From the NCBI GenBank assembly GCA_002314755.1, contig DCHC01000019.1:1-64000 (forward strand): a stretch of DNA of 64,000 nucleotides, read 5' to 3'. Shown here piece by piece: positions 51,675-61,226 of this stretch. The first letter of the stretch is position 1. The number at the start of each line of letters is the position of its first letter. The DNA is from Faecalibacterium sp. UBA1762 (GTDB lineage Bacteria; Bacillota; Clostridia; Oscillospirales; Ruminococcaceae). Under the pieces are notes generated by a model. That model had not been told where the DNA came from and did no database searches. It worked only from the letters and a program-made list of their open reading frames with translations. The translations under genes were made by a program, and so were the position numbers.

Positions 51675-53009
51675 TCAGCTCAGCTTTGCTTCCAGCGCAG
51701 CCTTTTCAGACTCATAACCGGGCTTACCGAGCAGTGCGAACATATTTTTCTTATAGCTTTCCACGCCCGGCTGGTTAAAGGGGTTCACGCCCAATAAGTA
51801 GCCGCTGATCGCGCAGGCACGCTCGAAGAAATAAATCAAATATCCCAAATCGGCTGCTTCCAGGCTATCCATCTCCAAAACGATCTCCGGTACGCCGCCG
51901 TCCCGATGAGCAAGGATTGTACCCTGCATTGCCTTACGGTTTACCTCTGCCAGACCAAGACCTGCCAGGAAATTCAGTCCGTCACGGTTAGCTGCATCTG
52001 CCTCGACAACAAAATCCTTGACCGGTCGGCAGATATCCACCACGGTCTCAAACATAATCCGGGCACCATCCTGCAAGAACTGACCCATAGAATGCAGATC
52101 CGTGGAGCAGATGACACTGGTAGGCATCAGCCCCTTGCCGTCCTTACCTTCGCTTTCACCGAACAACTGTTTAAACCACTCGTTCATCATGGTAAAGTTG
52201 GGCTCATAGCTGACCAAAGTCTCAATGCTTTTTCCGCGGCGGTACAGCAAATTACGCGCTGCGGCATAGCGGTAGCAATCGTTATCCTTGTCACAATCCG
52301 ACAACTTTTCTCTGGCTGCAGCTGCGCCAGCCATCAATGCGTCTATATCAATACCCGAACAGGCAATTGGCAACAAGCCGACCGCCGTCAGCACGGAATA
52401 TCGTCCGCCCACATCATCCGGCACAACAAAGGTCTCATAGCCCTCGGCATCTGCCAGCTCCTTCAGTGTTCCCTTGCTGGCATCCGTTGTGGCATAAATG
52501 CGCCTGCGAGCCTCCTCCACACCGCACTTTTGCTCCAGATACTTTTTAAACACCCGGAAAGCGATCGCCGGCTCGGTGGTGGTTCCGCTTTTGGAAATCA
52601 CATTGACACTGACCCGCTTGCCCTCACAAATTGCAAGCAAATCATTCAACGCATTGGGACTGATGGTATTACCCGCATAGAAAATTTGCGGGGTGTTTTT
52701 GCAAATGCTGTTATACTGGATAGACTTTACTGCTTCGATTACAGCACGCGCCCCCAAATAGGAGCCGCCGATTCCGATGACGACCAGAATATCGGTGTCC
52801 TGCATAATCCGTTCAGCCGCTTGCTTGATACGGGAAAATTCCTGCTTATCATAATTGACAGGCAAATCCACCCAGCCCAAATAATCGTTACCGGCGCCGG
52901 TACGGTTCATCAGCTGATCATGCGCTGATTGCACCTGCGGCCAAAGCTGAGCAAATTCCTCCTCGCGGAGAAAGCCTTCCAGATATTTACCGTTAAATTT
53001 CACAGACAT
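51675..53009 (-). CDS. pgi: Glucose-6-phosphate isomerase
   Basis: Glycolytic enzyme that interconverts glucose-6-phosphate and fructose-6-phosphate. 444 residues, the shorter Gram-positive form. Motifs are VVIGIGGSYLGARAVIEA, VISKSGTTTEPAIAFR, DDVGGRYSVLTAVGLLPIA, the catalytic-glutamate stretch LFGESEGKDGKGL, and NPFNQPGVESYKKNMF. AAGGAGCGAAC gives a strong start. A leader of about 90 bases separates it from a promoter-like element. Confidence 0.96.
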   Translation of the reverse strand: MSVKFNGKYLEGFLREEEFAQLWPQVQSAHDQLMNRTGAGNDYLGWVDLPVNYDKQEFSRIKQAAERIMQDTDILVVIGIGGSYLGARAVIEAVKSIQYNSICKNTPQIFYAGNTISPNALNDLLAICEGKRVSVNVISKSGTTTEPAIAFRVFKKYLEQKCGVEEARRRIYATTDASKGTLKELADAEGYETFVVPDDVGGRYSVLTAVGLLPIACSGIDIDALMAGAAAAREKLSDCDKDNDCYRYAAARNLLYRRGKSIETLVSYEPNFTMMNEWFKQLFGESEGKDGKGLMPTSVICSTDLHSMGQFLQDGARIMFETVVDICRPVKDFVVEADAANRDGLNFLAGLGLAEVNRKAMQGTILAHRDGGVPEIVLEMDSLEAADLGYLIYFFERACAISGYLLGVNPFNQPGVESYKKNMFALLGKPGYESEKAALEAKLS

Positions 53010-53155
53010 CTTGTTCGCTCCTTAAGGAGGAAGAAACGGGGTGGCGTATGCCCGATTCCCTGCATAGGCAATGGCTTGCTATGCGTTCTCCGCCAAAAAA
53101 CTTTCTTCCGTCTTGTTATTATAATATAGGATATCAGCTTGTAAGTCAAGTTTAT
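53010..53155 (-). promoter_or_regulatory. pgi promoter region and structured leader
   Basis: On the minus strand TTGACT near 53147 with TATTAT 17 bases on (TATAAT at 20) makes a plausible promoter. The roughly 90-base leader that follows contains GCATAG/CTATGC and other small pairings and matches no riboswitch class I know. Confidence 0.45.
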
Positions 53156-53260
53156 TAAAGCAAAAACCACAAATTTTCTTAAAAAAATCATAGCCATCCG
53201 TGTTCCGACTTTGCCGGAAAGAACCCTTTTTTTGCTTTAGATTCAGGCGTTTCCCCCCAT

Positions 53261-54493
53261 TTATAGAGTCAAAAGCGCGTTCCAAAGCTGCCGCATAGCA
53301 AACGGTACAGTCATGCTGGGCATGTCTGTCCGGGCGGTGATCGGATAGCATTCCAGCAGCGTATCTCCGTAATAAAGATCAATCTGCCCGACCTGCTGAC
53401 CGGCTGCAACCGGTGCAGTCAGCTGTTCCGGTAAGATGACGGTACACCGCAGCTTTGTATCCCCCGTTCTGGAAAGCAATTTACCCTGCGGCATCTCGCA
53501 GACAATCTGCACGGCGGGCTCGGTTCCGCCGCTGACCGCTATCTCCCCGGGCAGCTCCTGCACATCGGGCAAAGGCACAAAAGAATAATTTGCAAAGCCG
53601 TAATCCAGCAGCGTTTTCGCCGCTTCAAACCGTTCCGCACTACTTGCCGCACCTAAAATAACAGCTATTAATCCGGTACCGTTGCGGGTTGCAGTGGCCG
53701 AAATGCACACCCCTGCGCCGCCTGTTGTCCCCGTCTTTAAGCCGGTTATTCCCTCATAGCTGCGCAGCAGCTTATTGGTGTTGGTCAGTTGGGTCGCGCC
53801 ATCGCGCAGGGTGTCCGTCCAGATTCCGGTATAGTCAAACACCTTTTGGTGCTGCATCAGTGCAAGGCTCATCACGGCAATATCCCGTGCGGAGGAATAA
53901 TGTCCGCAGGCGTCCAGCCCGCAGGCGTTCTGAAAACAGGTGTGGGTCAGTCCCAACTGCTGCGCGCGCAGGTTCATCCGTTGAACAAACGCCGGCTCAC
54001 TGCCCTCCAAGAATTCCGCAACCGCAACTGCTGCGTCATTTGCGGAATTGACGCAGATTGCCTTAATCATCTCATCCAGTGTAAATATTTCGCCGGGCTC
54101 TAACCAAATCTGACTGCCGCCCATGGAGTAGGCATGCTCTGTTACCGGCACAGTATCCGTCAGCCGGACCTTCCCGCTTTCCAGATCTTCAAATGCCAGC
54201 AGCAATGTCATCACCTTGGTGATGGAAGCCATCGGCAGTTCGTTATCCGGATTGTCCTCATACAGTATTCCTCCGGTATTACTGCACATCAGTACAGCAG
54301 CTTTGCAGGGCAGTGTCAGGGTACTAACGGCCGGAATAATTTCGGATTGTTTTTCCTGTCTGAGTGACGGATAGCCCATCGCCACTGTTGCCGTACCCGG
54401 TATCTCCTCCGCCCTGGCAGCAAAGCTGCGTACACAGGCAGCAGTCAGCAACAGTACCGCCAGTATTACTGCCATAATCCGCCTACTGTTCAT
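53261..54493 (-). CDS. dacF: D-alanyl-D-alanine carboxypeptidase (DacF/PBP5-like)
   Basis: Peptidase S11-family, low-molecular-weight penicillin-binding protein, 410 residues. It trims the terminal D-Ala from peptidoglycan stems. Signal peptide (MAVILAVLLLTAACVRSFAARA), then the triad motifs: ASITK with the nucleophile, SAN, and LKTGTT. The C-terminal beta domain (GQQVGQIDLYYGDTLLECYPI) and a short hydrophobic/amphipathic end serve membrane attachment. The symbol dacF is by similarity of form; the exact orthologue (dacA, dacB, dacF) cannot be fixed. AAAGGGGGG precedes the ATG. Confidence 0.9.
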   Translation of the reverse strand: MNSRRIMAVILAVLLLTAACVRSFAARAEEIPGTATVAMGYPSLRQEKQSEIIPAVSTLTLPCKAAVLMCSNTGGILYEDNPDNELPMASITKVMTLLLAFEDLESGKVRLTDTVPVTEHAYSMGGSQIWLEPGEIFTLDEMIKAICVNSANDAAVAVAEFLEGSEPAFVQRMNLRAQQLGLTHTCFQNACGLDACGHYSSARDIAVMSLALMQHQKVFDYTGIWTDTLRDGATQLTNTNKLLRSYEGITGLKTGTTGGAGVCISATATRNGTGLIAVILGAASSAERFEAAKTLLDYGFANYSFVPLPDVQELPGEIAVSGGTEPAVQIVCEMPQGKLLSRTGDTKLRCTVILPEQLTAPVAAGQQVGQIDLYYGDTLLECYPITARTDMPSMTVPFAMRQLWNALLTL

Positions 54494-54550
54494 TCTGTAT
54501 CCCCCCCTTTATCTTCTCTGCTACAGATATATGAAAATTCAAATCTAATC

Positions 54551-54579
54551 TTGTGTAAAATTTAAAAAGTTTGTATAAT
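54551..54579 (+). promoter_or_regulatory. Promoter for mtaB
   Basis: TTGTGT (54551-54556) and a perfect TATAAT (54574-54579), spacer 17. It overlaps the open frame's first ATG, showing that translation must start further on. Confidence 0.7.
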
Positions 54580-54661
54580 GTATAGAGAGATCAAAAACAC
54601 ACGCTATACATGGATAGCTTCTCTGCAGGCTTTCCCGGTTACCGAAAGAAAAGAGCATGAT

Positions 54662-55963
54662 ATGAAGGTTTGTTTTTTCACTTTAGGCTGCAAGGTCAAC
54701 CAGCACGAGACCGGTGCATTGCAGCAGCTATTCCGTCAGCGAGGGTATACCGTTTGCGACGACCGGCAGCCTGCAGATATCTATATTGTCAACAGTTGTA
54801 CCGTCACCGCTGTGGGTGACAAGAAAAGCCTGCAGTGGCTGCGCCGTGCCAAACGGCAAAACAAGGACGCTGTCACAGTGCTGACCGGCTGCTTTCCTCA
54901 GGCATACCCGGAACAGGCAGCAAAAGCTCCGGCCGACATTATTGTGGGCAACGCGGACCGTACCGCCTTGGTTGACCGAGTAGAAAAGTATATTGCCGAC
55001 CGGCAACCGATTACGGATATCCTCCCCCACTGCGCCGGAGAGACTTTTGAAAACCTGCCGGTTGCCAGTCAGTTGGAGGGGCACACCCGTGCTTTTTTGA
55101 AGGTGGAGGACGGCTGCAACCGTTTTTGTGCCTACTGCGTGATCCCCTATGCACGCGGTCGGGTTCGCAGCCGGACTACATTTCATATTTTGGATGAAAT
55201 TCGTCAGCTGACTGCCCTTGGCTACCGGGAGTTTGTCCTAAGCGGCATTAATCTGAGTTGCTACGGCGAGGACACCGGTGAAGATCTGGCCGGAATGGTG
55301 GAGGCCATTGCCCGTTTGGACGGGGTGGAGCGGATTCGCCTTGGCTCGCTGGAGCCGGACCTAATCACCGATGAAACCTGGCAGCGTCTGGCAAAGATAC
55401 CCCAGTTATGCCCCCAGTTTCACCTAAGTCTGCAAAGCGGCTGTAACGCCACCTTAAAGCGGATGCGCCGCCGCTATACCGCTGAGGATTACGCCGCGCT
55501 GCTGGATAAGCTACGTAGCTGGTTTGACCGTCCGGCACTTACCACCGATGTCATTGTCGGTTTTCCCGGAGAGACCGAATCGGACTTTGCTGAAAGCGTT
55601 CAATTTGTGCAGCAGTGCCGGTTTTTAAAGGTACATGTTTTTCCCTATTCCATCCGTCCCGGTACTGCAGCCGCTGATTTTCCCGATCAGATATCGGACA
55701 GCGAAAAGGCTGATCGCAGCCATCGGTTAAGTGAAGCCGCTGAACGTGTACGAAAAGAGGTCATCCTGGAGCAAAACAACACCGTGGAGGAGGTTCTGTT
55801 GGAAAAGCCGGATGTCGAGGGGCGTTTTACCGGCTACACCCGTCGGTACCTACCGGTCAACGTACACGCCCCCGATCGGAAACAGGGCGAAATTGTGCAG
55901 GTGCAATTGAAAACTGACTGTACCCGATTCGGTGAAGATCGCTGGCTAGCCCAGGTGTTGTAG
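54662..55963 (+). CDS. mtaB: tRNA t6A37 methylthiotransferase MtaB
   Basis: Radical SAM methylthiotransferase that makes ms2t6A at tRNA position 37. 433 residues. The N-terminal UPF0004 domain has FFTLGCKVNQHETGA, VNSCTVTAVGDKKS and LTGCFPQ, supplying three cysteines for the auxiliary cluster. The radical SAM cluster is DGCNRFCAYCVIPYARG. LQSGCNATLKRMRRRY and a TRAM domain at the end complete it. The KVNQ spelling marks MtaB rather than MiaB. The ATG at 54662 lies after the promoter; earlier frame starts fall inside it. The ribosome site is weak (GAAAAGAG). Confidence 0.94.
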   Translation: MKVCFFTLGCKVNQHETGALQQLFRQRGYTVCDDRQPADIYIVNSCTVTAVGDKKSLQWLRRAKRQNKDAVTVLTGCFPQAYPEQAAKAPADIIVGNADRTALVDRVEKYIADRQPITDILPHCAGETFENLPVASQLEGHTRAFLKVEDGCNRFCAYCVIPYARGRVRSRTTFHILDEIRQLTALGYREFVLSGINLSCYGEDTGEDLAGMVEAIARLDGVERIRLGSLEPDLITDETWQRLAKIPQLCPQFHLSLQSGCNATLKRMRRRYTAEDYAALLDKLRSWFDRPALTTDVIVGFPGETESDFAESVQFVQQCRFLKVHVFPYSIRPGTAAADFPDQISDSEKADRSHRLSEAAERVRKEVILEQNNTVEEVLLEKPDVEGRFTGYTRRYLPVNVHAPDRKQGEIVQVQLKTDCTRFGEDRWLAQVL

Positions 55964-56069
55964 CCTAGGCCTGATACCTTATTACGCTACTACCCCTTGG
56001 AAAATACCCGGACTGTCAAAATAAAACCAGATACCCAAATAAACCCACACTTATGAAAAGGAGTCCGTT

Positions 56070-56783
56070 ATGAAAACCGTCCAAAAACTCCCCTCTTTGC
56101 GTGTCCTGTTAAAAAAGCTGGTGTGCTACCTGTGCGGATTGCTGCTGATCTCAGTGGGCATCAATATTTCCAAGCTGTCTGCGCTGGGAATTTCGCCCGT
56201 CAGCAGCATTCCACGCGTGTTGGAACTGTATTGTGGTCTGACACTGGGGACCACATCTAATATTATCACTGTTGTTTTACTTTTTTCCCAATTTTTGCTG
56301 CTTCGAAAGAAATTCCGTTTGACCAACTTGTTAGGAGGACTGGTCGGCTTGCTATTAGGCGTTATGATGGATTTAACCGGCACTGACCCCAACGCTTTCG
56401 GTCATCTATTATACGGTCTGCCAAGACCCAATAATTATTTTCTTCGTTTGATTTACATCGTAATTAGCATTGTTGTAATCGGCGTAGGCGTCTTTCTGTA
56501 TTTGCGTCCTCATTGGGTTCCCATGCCACCGGAGGGTCTGGCTGCCGCTATCAGTCAGGTTAGTAATAAAACCTTCGGTGATTGTAAAACCTTTGTGGAC
56601 ACCGGCCTGATCACCCTTGCGTTGATTCTGCAGTTGATTTTCCTGGGCGGTTTTTCCTCCTTTACCGGTGAATACACTGCCGTACGGGAGGGTACCATAT
56701 TGATTGCCCTGCTGGTCGGTCAGGTGGTCAAAATGATCTCCAAGCGGTGCGCTACTCCCTTGGAAAGCTGGCTGAATCAATAA
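56070..56783 (+). CDS. YczE/YitT-like integral membrane protein
   Basis: A 237-residue protein with five or six membrane helices of the YczE-like family, whose function is not settled. Recognised from GLLLISVGINISKLSALGISPVSS, LGTTSNIITVVLLFSQFLLLR, LLGGLVGLLLGVMMDLTG and PEGLAAAISQ. AAAAGGAG precedes the ATG. It is flanked upstream by mtaB with a 106-base gap and followed by a strong terminator. Confidence 0.8.
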   Translation: MKTVQKLPSLRVLLKKLVCYLCGLLLISVGINISKLSALGISPVSSIPRVLELYCGLTLGTTSNIITVVLLFSQFLLLRKKFRLTNLLGGLVGLLLGVMMDLTGTDPNAFGHLLYGLPRPNNYFLRLIYIVISIVVIGVGVFLYLRPHWVPMPPEGLAAAISQVSNKTFGDCKTFVDTGLITLALILQLIFLGGFSSFTGEYTAVREGTILIALLVGQVVKMISKRCATPLESWLNQ

Positions 56784-56819
56784 CCGCCACCTGTATTCCG
56801 TATTTCCTCTGAAAAGCCA

Positions 56820-56860
56820 AATGCCGCTATCTGTGTAAAAACAGAAAGCGGCATTTTTCT
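56820..56860 (+). terminator. Terminator after the YczE-like gene
   Basis: A 15-base arm (56820-56834) pairs with 56841-56855 with one A-A mismatch around GTAAAA, followed by TTTTTC. Confidence 0.85.
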
Positions 56861-56929
56861 CTTATGCCATGCATAGGGTATTGACAAAACCCACCCGGCA
56901 GTGGTCCCCCGAAAGGAGCGATATTGCTA

Positions 56930-57919
56930 ATGTCATCTAAAAACAAACAGCACTTTTACAGTTTTCGGATCGGTTTTCCCAGACGGCAAGTCCGTTACAA
57001 AAGAATAGGCTGCATATCAGAAAAATACGGGCAAAGCTTTGTCCGACCGGATGAAGGCCGCCTCTATGACATCTCCACCGGGAATGACAAAAACGTTCGC
57101 AGCGCAGCTTCTCTGGATTTTGCACAAAAGCTACTTTCCAAACGTCTTCGGCGGTTTGCCGGTGCCATCTGTCTTGCCGCTCTGACCGTCTCTGTGATAT
57201 CCACCTTTCGGCAAAACCGAATCGCCGCCTGCAAACAGGAGGATATGATGCTCCTGGTCGAAGCAACTGCCTCCACCCCTGTCGACCCGGATACACCGAA
57301 AACGGTCTATCTGACCTTTGATGACGGTCCTTCCGAAAACACAGAGAAGGTTTTGGATATTTTAAAGGAACAACAAGTGCCCGCCAGCTTTTTTGTGGTC
57401 GGAGCCGAAAACAATCTAACCTATTTTCCTTTGCTGCAGCGCACAGCGGAGGAGGGGCACTGCATCGGGCTGCACACCTGTACCCATGAATATCAAAAAA
57501 TATATACCGGCAGCGCCTCCTATTGGACAGATATTGAGGCCTTAAAGATGGAATTGACCGAACAACTGGGAGAACGAAACTATACCGTTCTGCGATTCCC
57601 CGGCGGCAGTTCTAACACTGTTTCTCATAAATATGGAGGTGACGGCCTGATGGAGCAGCTGAAGCAGGAGGCTATGCAGAAGGGCTATACCGTTGTGGAT
57701 TGGAATGTCTCTGCCGAGGATTCCGTAGGCGGGAACCCGTCCTCCAACACCATTGCCTCCCGGGTCATTAAAGGTTGCAAGGATAAGGCACAGGCGGTTG
57801 TGCTGATGCATGACAGCGCCACCAATGACAACACCGTTGCCGCCTTGAATACTGTCATAAACTGGCTAAAAGAAAACAGCTACACATTTGATACCGTTGA
57901 TCATCTACCCTCTGCCTGA
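56930..57919 (+). CDS. Membrane-anchored polysaccharide deacetylase (CE4, NodB domain)
   Basis: A 329-residue protein. A basic N-terminal region of about 85 residues precedes one membrane helix (FAGAICLAALTVSVIST), then a NodB domain outside the cell. Motif 1 TFDDGP (catalytic base and metal Asp), motif 2 HTCTHEY (metal histidines), motif 3 RFPGGSSN, and a C-terminal VVLMHDS with the catalytic histidine. Such enzymes N-deacetylate peptidoglycan GlcNAc or MurNAc, giving lysozyme resistance, or act in cortex formation. The ATG at 56930 follows GAAAGGAGCG; the TTG at 56924 is less well placed. Confidence 0.92.
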   Translation: MSSKNKQHFYSFRIGFPRRQVRYKRIGCISEKYGQSFVRPDEGRLYDISTGNDKNVRSAASLDFAQKLLSKRLRRFAGAICLAALTVSVISTFRQNRIAACKQEDMMLLVEATASTPVDPDTPKTVYLTFDDGPSENTEKVLDILKEQQVPASFFVVGAENNLTYFPLLQRTAEEGHCIGLHTCTHEYQKIYTGSASYWTDIEALKMELTEQLGERNYTVLRFPGGSSNTVSHKYGGDGLMEQLKQEAMQKGYTVVDWNVSAEDSVGGNPSSNTIASRVIKGCKDKAQAVVLMHDSATNDNTVAALNTVINWLKENSYTFDTVDHLPSA

Positions 57920-57940
57920 CGGTTTCAGAACCGTTTCCTT
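57919..57940 (+). terminator. Small terminator-like hairpin
   Basis: ACGGTT/AACCGT, six base pairs around TCAG, followed by TTCCTTTT. It overlaps the stop codon of the deacetylase gene. Confidence 0.4.
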
Positions 57941-58006
57941 TTGGCGTGAAATGTGGTAAAATATAGATATCTTCTTATCATATTTGCGAAAAGGACCGGC
58001 ACCGTT

Positions 58007-58561
58007 ATGCACACACACCGAAAATCCCTTACAAAAAGAATCGCCGTTTGCGGCATTTTCAGCAGTCTGGCGCTGCTGGTACTTTTGGCCGGAAACCTGA
58101 TTCCCCTTGCCGTATATCTATGCCCCATTCTTGCCGGGCTGCTGCTTTGCCCTGCAGCTGCGGAATACGGTCGACGCAACGGCTTACTGTGCTATCTTTG
58201 TGTCAGTTTGTTGGGTCTGCTGGTGCTGCCGGACAAGGAGGCATTGTTCCTATTTATTGCGCTACTGGGCTATTACCCTCTCTGCAAACCCACCGCCGAC
58301 AGGATAAAGTCGGTCTTTTTCCGGGTTATATGTAAGCTGCTATGGTTCAACGGCACGGTACTGGGCGCCTACTGGTGTATGCTGCACCTTTTTCGTATGC
58401 ACAGCCTGTCTCAGGAGCTGCAGGGTTACACCCGTCCCCTGATACTTGCTCTTATTCTGCTGGCCAATCTAACTTTTCTACTGTATGATGTTGCCCTGGC
58501 ACGCGCCGGGCTTTTCTACCGCAGAATCATTTTGCCGCGCATCCGGAAAACTCTAAAATAA
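58007..58561 (+). CDS. Small polytopic membrane protein, unknown function
   Basis: A 184-residue protein with about five membrane helices (IFSSLALLVLLAGNLIPLAVYL, CYLCVSLLGLLVL, LFLFIALLGYYPLCK, LILALILLANLTFLLYD) and basic ends. It resembles substrate-binding S components of ECF transporters in size and feel, but no signature confirms that. The ATG at 58007 follows AAAAGGACCGG. It may be transcribed with the deacetylase gene 88 bases upstream, although a small hairpin lies between. Function unknown. Confidence 0.65.
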   Translation: MHTHRKSLTKRIAVCGIFSSLALLVLLAGNLIPLAVYLCPILAGLLLCPAAAEYGRRNGLLCYLCVSLLGLLVLPDKEALFLFIALLGYYPLCKPTADRIKSVFFRVICKLLWFNGTVLGAYWCMLHLFRMHSLSQELQGYTRPLILALILLANLTFLLYDVALARAGLFYRRIILPRIRKTLK

Positions 58562-58572
58562 TTGACACAGTA

Positions 58573-58624
58573 AAAAGGCACCGACACCGGATCCAAAACA
58601 GATCCTGCGTCGGTGTCTTTTACT
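58573..58624. terminator. Bidirectional terminator between convergent genes
   Basis: Arms at 58573-58593 and 58601-58621 pair over most of their length (CACCGAC/GTCGGTG and GGATC/GATCC, with a few mismatches), flanked by A- and T-runs on the two sides. Confidence 0.8.
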
Positions 58625-58685
58625 TCACACGGTTTTACGAATTGTATATCATCTTGTGTGATATTCAATCCGTATAGACTTTTCG

Positions 58686-61121
58686 TTATTTTAACTGTGT
58701 AATCTGCACCGGTCCCAACAAGCCGCAATCGCAGTAAGCGCGTTCAAACTGATACAGGTACCAGTAATGCCCCTCAAAATGGCTGCGTCCCATATCCTCA
58801 CCGGAATAGAGACTGTTGGCGTTGGAATTGAGTACCTTCACCTGCAGCGTATACCGACCGGCAGGCAAGACCCGCTGCAGGGTATGGGGTGCCATAGGCA
58901 GCGATACTGTCTCTCCGTTCAGAGTGACCACTGCGCCAAACCGTACCTCACCCAGGGTCAGCAGTAGCTCTCCGCCCTGCCAATCAAAGGTAGTCTCATA
59001 GTTGACAAAACCGGTGTAATCGCCAAAGCCCAGCTGTGGCCAGGGCAGCAAAGCGTCCAGCTTACGTGCAACACCGTCCGGCCCGGTCACCGTCCAATCC
59101 GTCAAGGTAATAACCTTGCCACAGGGCGACTTGGGGGAAGCCGTGCTACCTTGTATACTCTGTCGGAATATCTTCAGTTCCCGTGCCTCAAAAGTAAGTG
59201 GCAGCGAAGGCTCCGCAGCCTGCCAGCAACCGGTTTCCGCATCCAGCTGCTGCCAGTCTCCCTCTATTTTCAAGCCACGCACAATGGGGGCATCGCTCTC
59301 ATTCAACAGGAAATACACGGTCCCCTCCGCCGTAACACGGGTGGCAAGAGAGACCTTGCCCACTTTGCCGTCCAACGGGGTCAGGGTCAGACCGCTGGAA
59401 AACGCCGTTCCCTGTTTTGCAAGCCAGAAATCGGCATTGGGGGCCAGCTCCGCAATATCCTCTAACGCCACACAGGGCTTGCCAATAGCAACCACCTTGC
59501 CGCCTGCGGCGCAGAATGCCCGGGCAGCAGCCTCTTCGGAAGAGGAGAGCGTCTCCTGCCCGGCAAGCAGCAGGGTGTCGATGCCCCGGGCAAGCAAGGT
59601 GTCCAGGGTTCCGTTCCAGGCGTAATCATAATCCATAGGCGCGTAGCACAGCTTTTGTGCCAGATTATCCACCCTCTGCCAGGGCTGAGGATTGCTGTTG
59701 AACAGGTGGGGATCGTGATGGGCAGCCAGATAGCCGATATCCTGCATAGGCAGATAAATAGCCACATGTGCCCCCGGATTGCCCTGGGAAAGCAGGGTTG
59801 CCGTACGGGTCACCCGATCCCCCACCTGCTTTGCAAAGGCAGCCACATTGGGATCCTCCGGGCTGTACTCGGTATACAGGAAAAACTGATCCACACCCCG
59901 AAGCAGCTGCTGCTCCATGGTAAAACGCATACGGTCGGGGTACATAGACGGTCCCATCTCGGCAAATGTTTCGCTGATTGCGCCGTCCTTGCCCATGGTG
60001 CGTTTGGCACACCCGGCATATCGGGCAAAATCGTTAAACTTATCCGGCGCGATATTATCCCAGATAACATCGATACCCGGACGGTCATTATAACTGCTGT
60101 TCTTCCAAAAATCGCCGCTGACCGAACAAAGGGTTGGCAGCTGATTGTCCAGATCCTGATGGCCGATGCTCAGTAGATTGTGATCGTGACACCACTGCTG
60201 AATCTGACCGTAGAAATTGCGGGAGAGCAGATCGGTCCAAGTGGCGGTATAGTCATCCCACGCCCTGCGCAGCCGACCCTGCGCGTTGTTGGGGCTGATC
60301 AGGCCTGCCGCGCCCATCCATGCAAGCAGCTCAGGCAAAATCTCCTCAACCGGATACCCGTGCTGCGCCATAAACGCACCCGAAAGTTCCTCTGTCATGG
60401 GAAAATCGTAGCAGATTTCCGGCTCGTCATAGAAAAAACCCTTTACAGTCTTACCGAATTCCTCCCCCAGCGGCTGGACATACCACTGGTGCATACTCTG
60501 CAGGAACTTTCCGACTGCTTCTTTGCTCATAATATCTATGGTGCCAATGGTAGGGTCTCCGGGAATCTCCTTTTTCATCACATGGGTAATAAAGGTCAGA
60601 TATTCCCATTCTACCGCAACCAGACGGGTGGGCTGAGCCGCCGTATACTTTATGAGACTGTCCTGTGGCAGCACCCGTACACCTTGACCGGCAGGGGCGT
60701 AAAATGAGAAATAGTCCACCGGAAACGCCGCAGCTGATACAAACTTTTCCGTTACTGGCAGACAGATAGACTGTCCGGCATTTAGCTTGATATCATAACA
60801 GATACGGTATTTTTTAGCTCGAAAACGCTCATCTGTCAGCACCTGGCCGCAGGCGCAGCCACTGGGGTAGCCCCATTCATCAAAAATCCAGACATCCATC
60901 TCCTGCTCTTTGGCAGCCTGCACATAATTCTGACAGGATTCCAAATAACCGGGGATCCAATCCATCACATCATCCAGTTTTTTGTCCGTGGTGCCGTTGA
61001 TTGCAAAGCCACCGTAACCACACTGCTTGTACCACGCTACCTCCTTACGGGCTTTTTCCAGTGAAACACCCGGACGCACCCCGTTATTCAGAATCGGTCG
61101 AAAACGGTTATACTCTTTCAT
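58686..61121 (-). CDS. GH106-like glycoside hydrolase (alpha-L-rhamnosidase type)
   Basis: An 811-residue enzyme of the GH106-like group. The N-terminal barrel has FAINGTTDKKLDDVMDW, FDEWGYPSGCACGQVL and GFFYDEPEICYDFP, whose acidic residues are the likely catalytic ones. A middle Rossmann/glutaminase-like region has VAIYLPMQDIGYLA and DTLLLAGQETLSSSEEAAARAF. A C-terminal beta-sandwich contains FEGHYWYLYQFERA. GH106 enzymes remove rhamnose from rhamnogalacturonan. No signal peptide, so it works inside the cell on imported oligosaccharides. AAGGAG precedes the ATG. It lies after the GH28-like gene on the same strand, about 100 bases on. Confidence 0.82.
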   Translation of the reverse strand: MKEYNRFRPILNNGVRPGVSLEKARKEVAWYKQCGYGGFAINGTTDKKLDDVMDWIPGYLESCQNYVQAAKEQEMDVWIFDEWGYPSGCACGQVLTDERFRAKKYRICYDIKLNAGQSICLPVTEKFVSAAAFPVDYFSFYAPAGQGVRVLPQDSLIKYTAAQPTRLVAVEWEYLTFITHVMKKEIPGDPTIGTIDIMSKEAVGKFLQSMHQWYVQPLGEEFGKTVKGFFYDEPEICYDFPMTEELSGAFMAQHGYPVEEILPELLAWMGAAGLISPNNAQGRLRRAWDDYTATWTDLLSRNFYGQIQQWCHDHNLLSIGHQDLDNQLPTLCSVSGDFWKNSSYNDRPGIDVIWDNIAPDKFNDFARYAGCAKRTMGKDGAISETFAEMGPSMYPDRMRFTMEQQLLRGVDQFFLYTEYSPEDPNVAAFAKQVGDRVTRTATLLSQGNPGAHVAIYLPMQDIGYLAAHHDPHLFNSNPQPWQRVDNLAQKLCYAPMDYDYAWNGTLDTLLARGIDTLLLAGQETLSSSEEAAARAFCAAGGKVVAIGKPCVALEDIAELAPNADFWLAKQGTAFSSGLTLTPLDGKVGKVSLATRVTAEGTVYFLLNESDAPIVRGLKIEGDWQQLDAETGCWQAAEPSLPLTFEARELKIFRQSIQGSTASPKSPCGKVITLTDWTVTGPDGVARKLDALLPWPQLGFGDYTGFVNYETTFDWQGGELLLTLGEVRFGAVVTLNGETVSLPMAPHTLQRVLPAGRYTLQVKVLNSNANSLYSGEDMGRSHFEGHYWYLYQFERAYCDCGLLGPVQITQLK

Positions 61122-61148
61122 CAGTCATCGCTCCTTTTTTCTCTTTTT

Positions 61149-61181
61149 CCCTGTAAAAACAGGGCAGCGACCCGGTCGCTG
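61149..61181 (-). terminator. Tandem hairpins between the two glycosidase genes
   Basis: CAGCGAC/GTCGCTG (61165-61181) followed on the minus strand by CCCTGT/ACAGGG (61149-61164), with a TTTTT in the second loop. The first hairpin plus that T-run works as a terminator or attenuator. Confidence 0.6.
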
Positions 61182-61226
61182 AAACCGTACCCTTGCCACT
61201 GTCCTGTTCTGAACACACGATAAGCC

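Noticed and set aside
51906..52928. 340-codon plus-strand frame opposite pgi
   Set aside because: It is a shadow of a confidently identified glycolytic gene with normal codon use.
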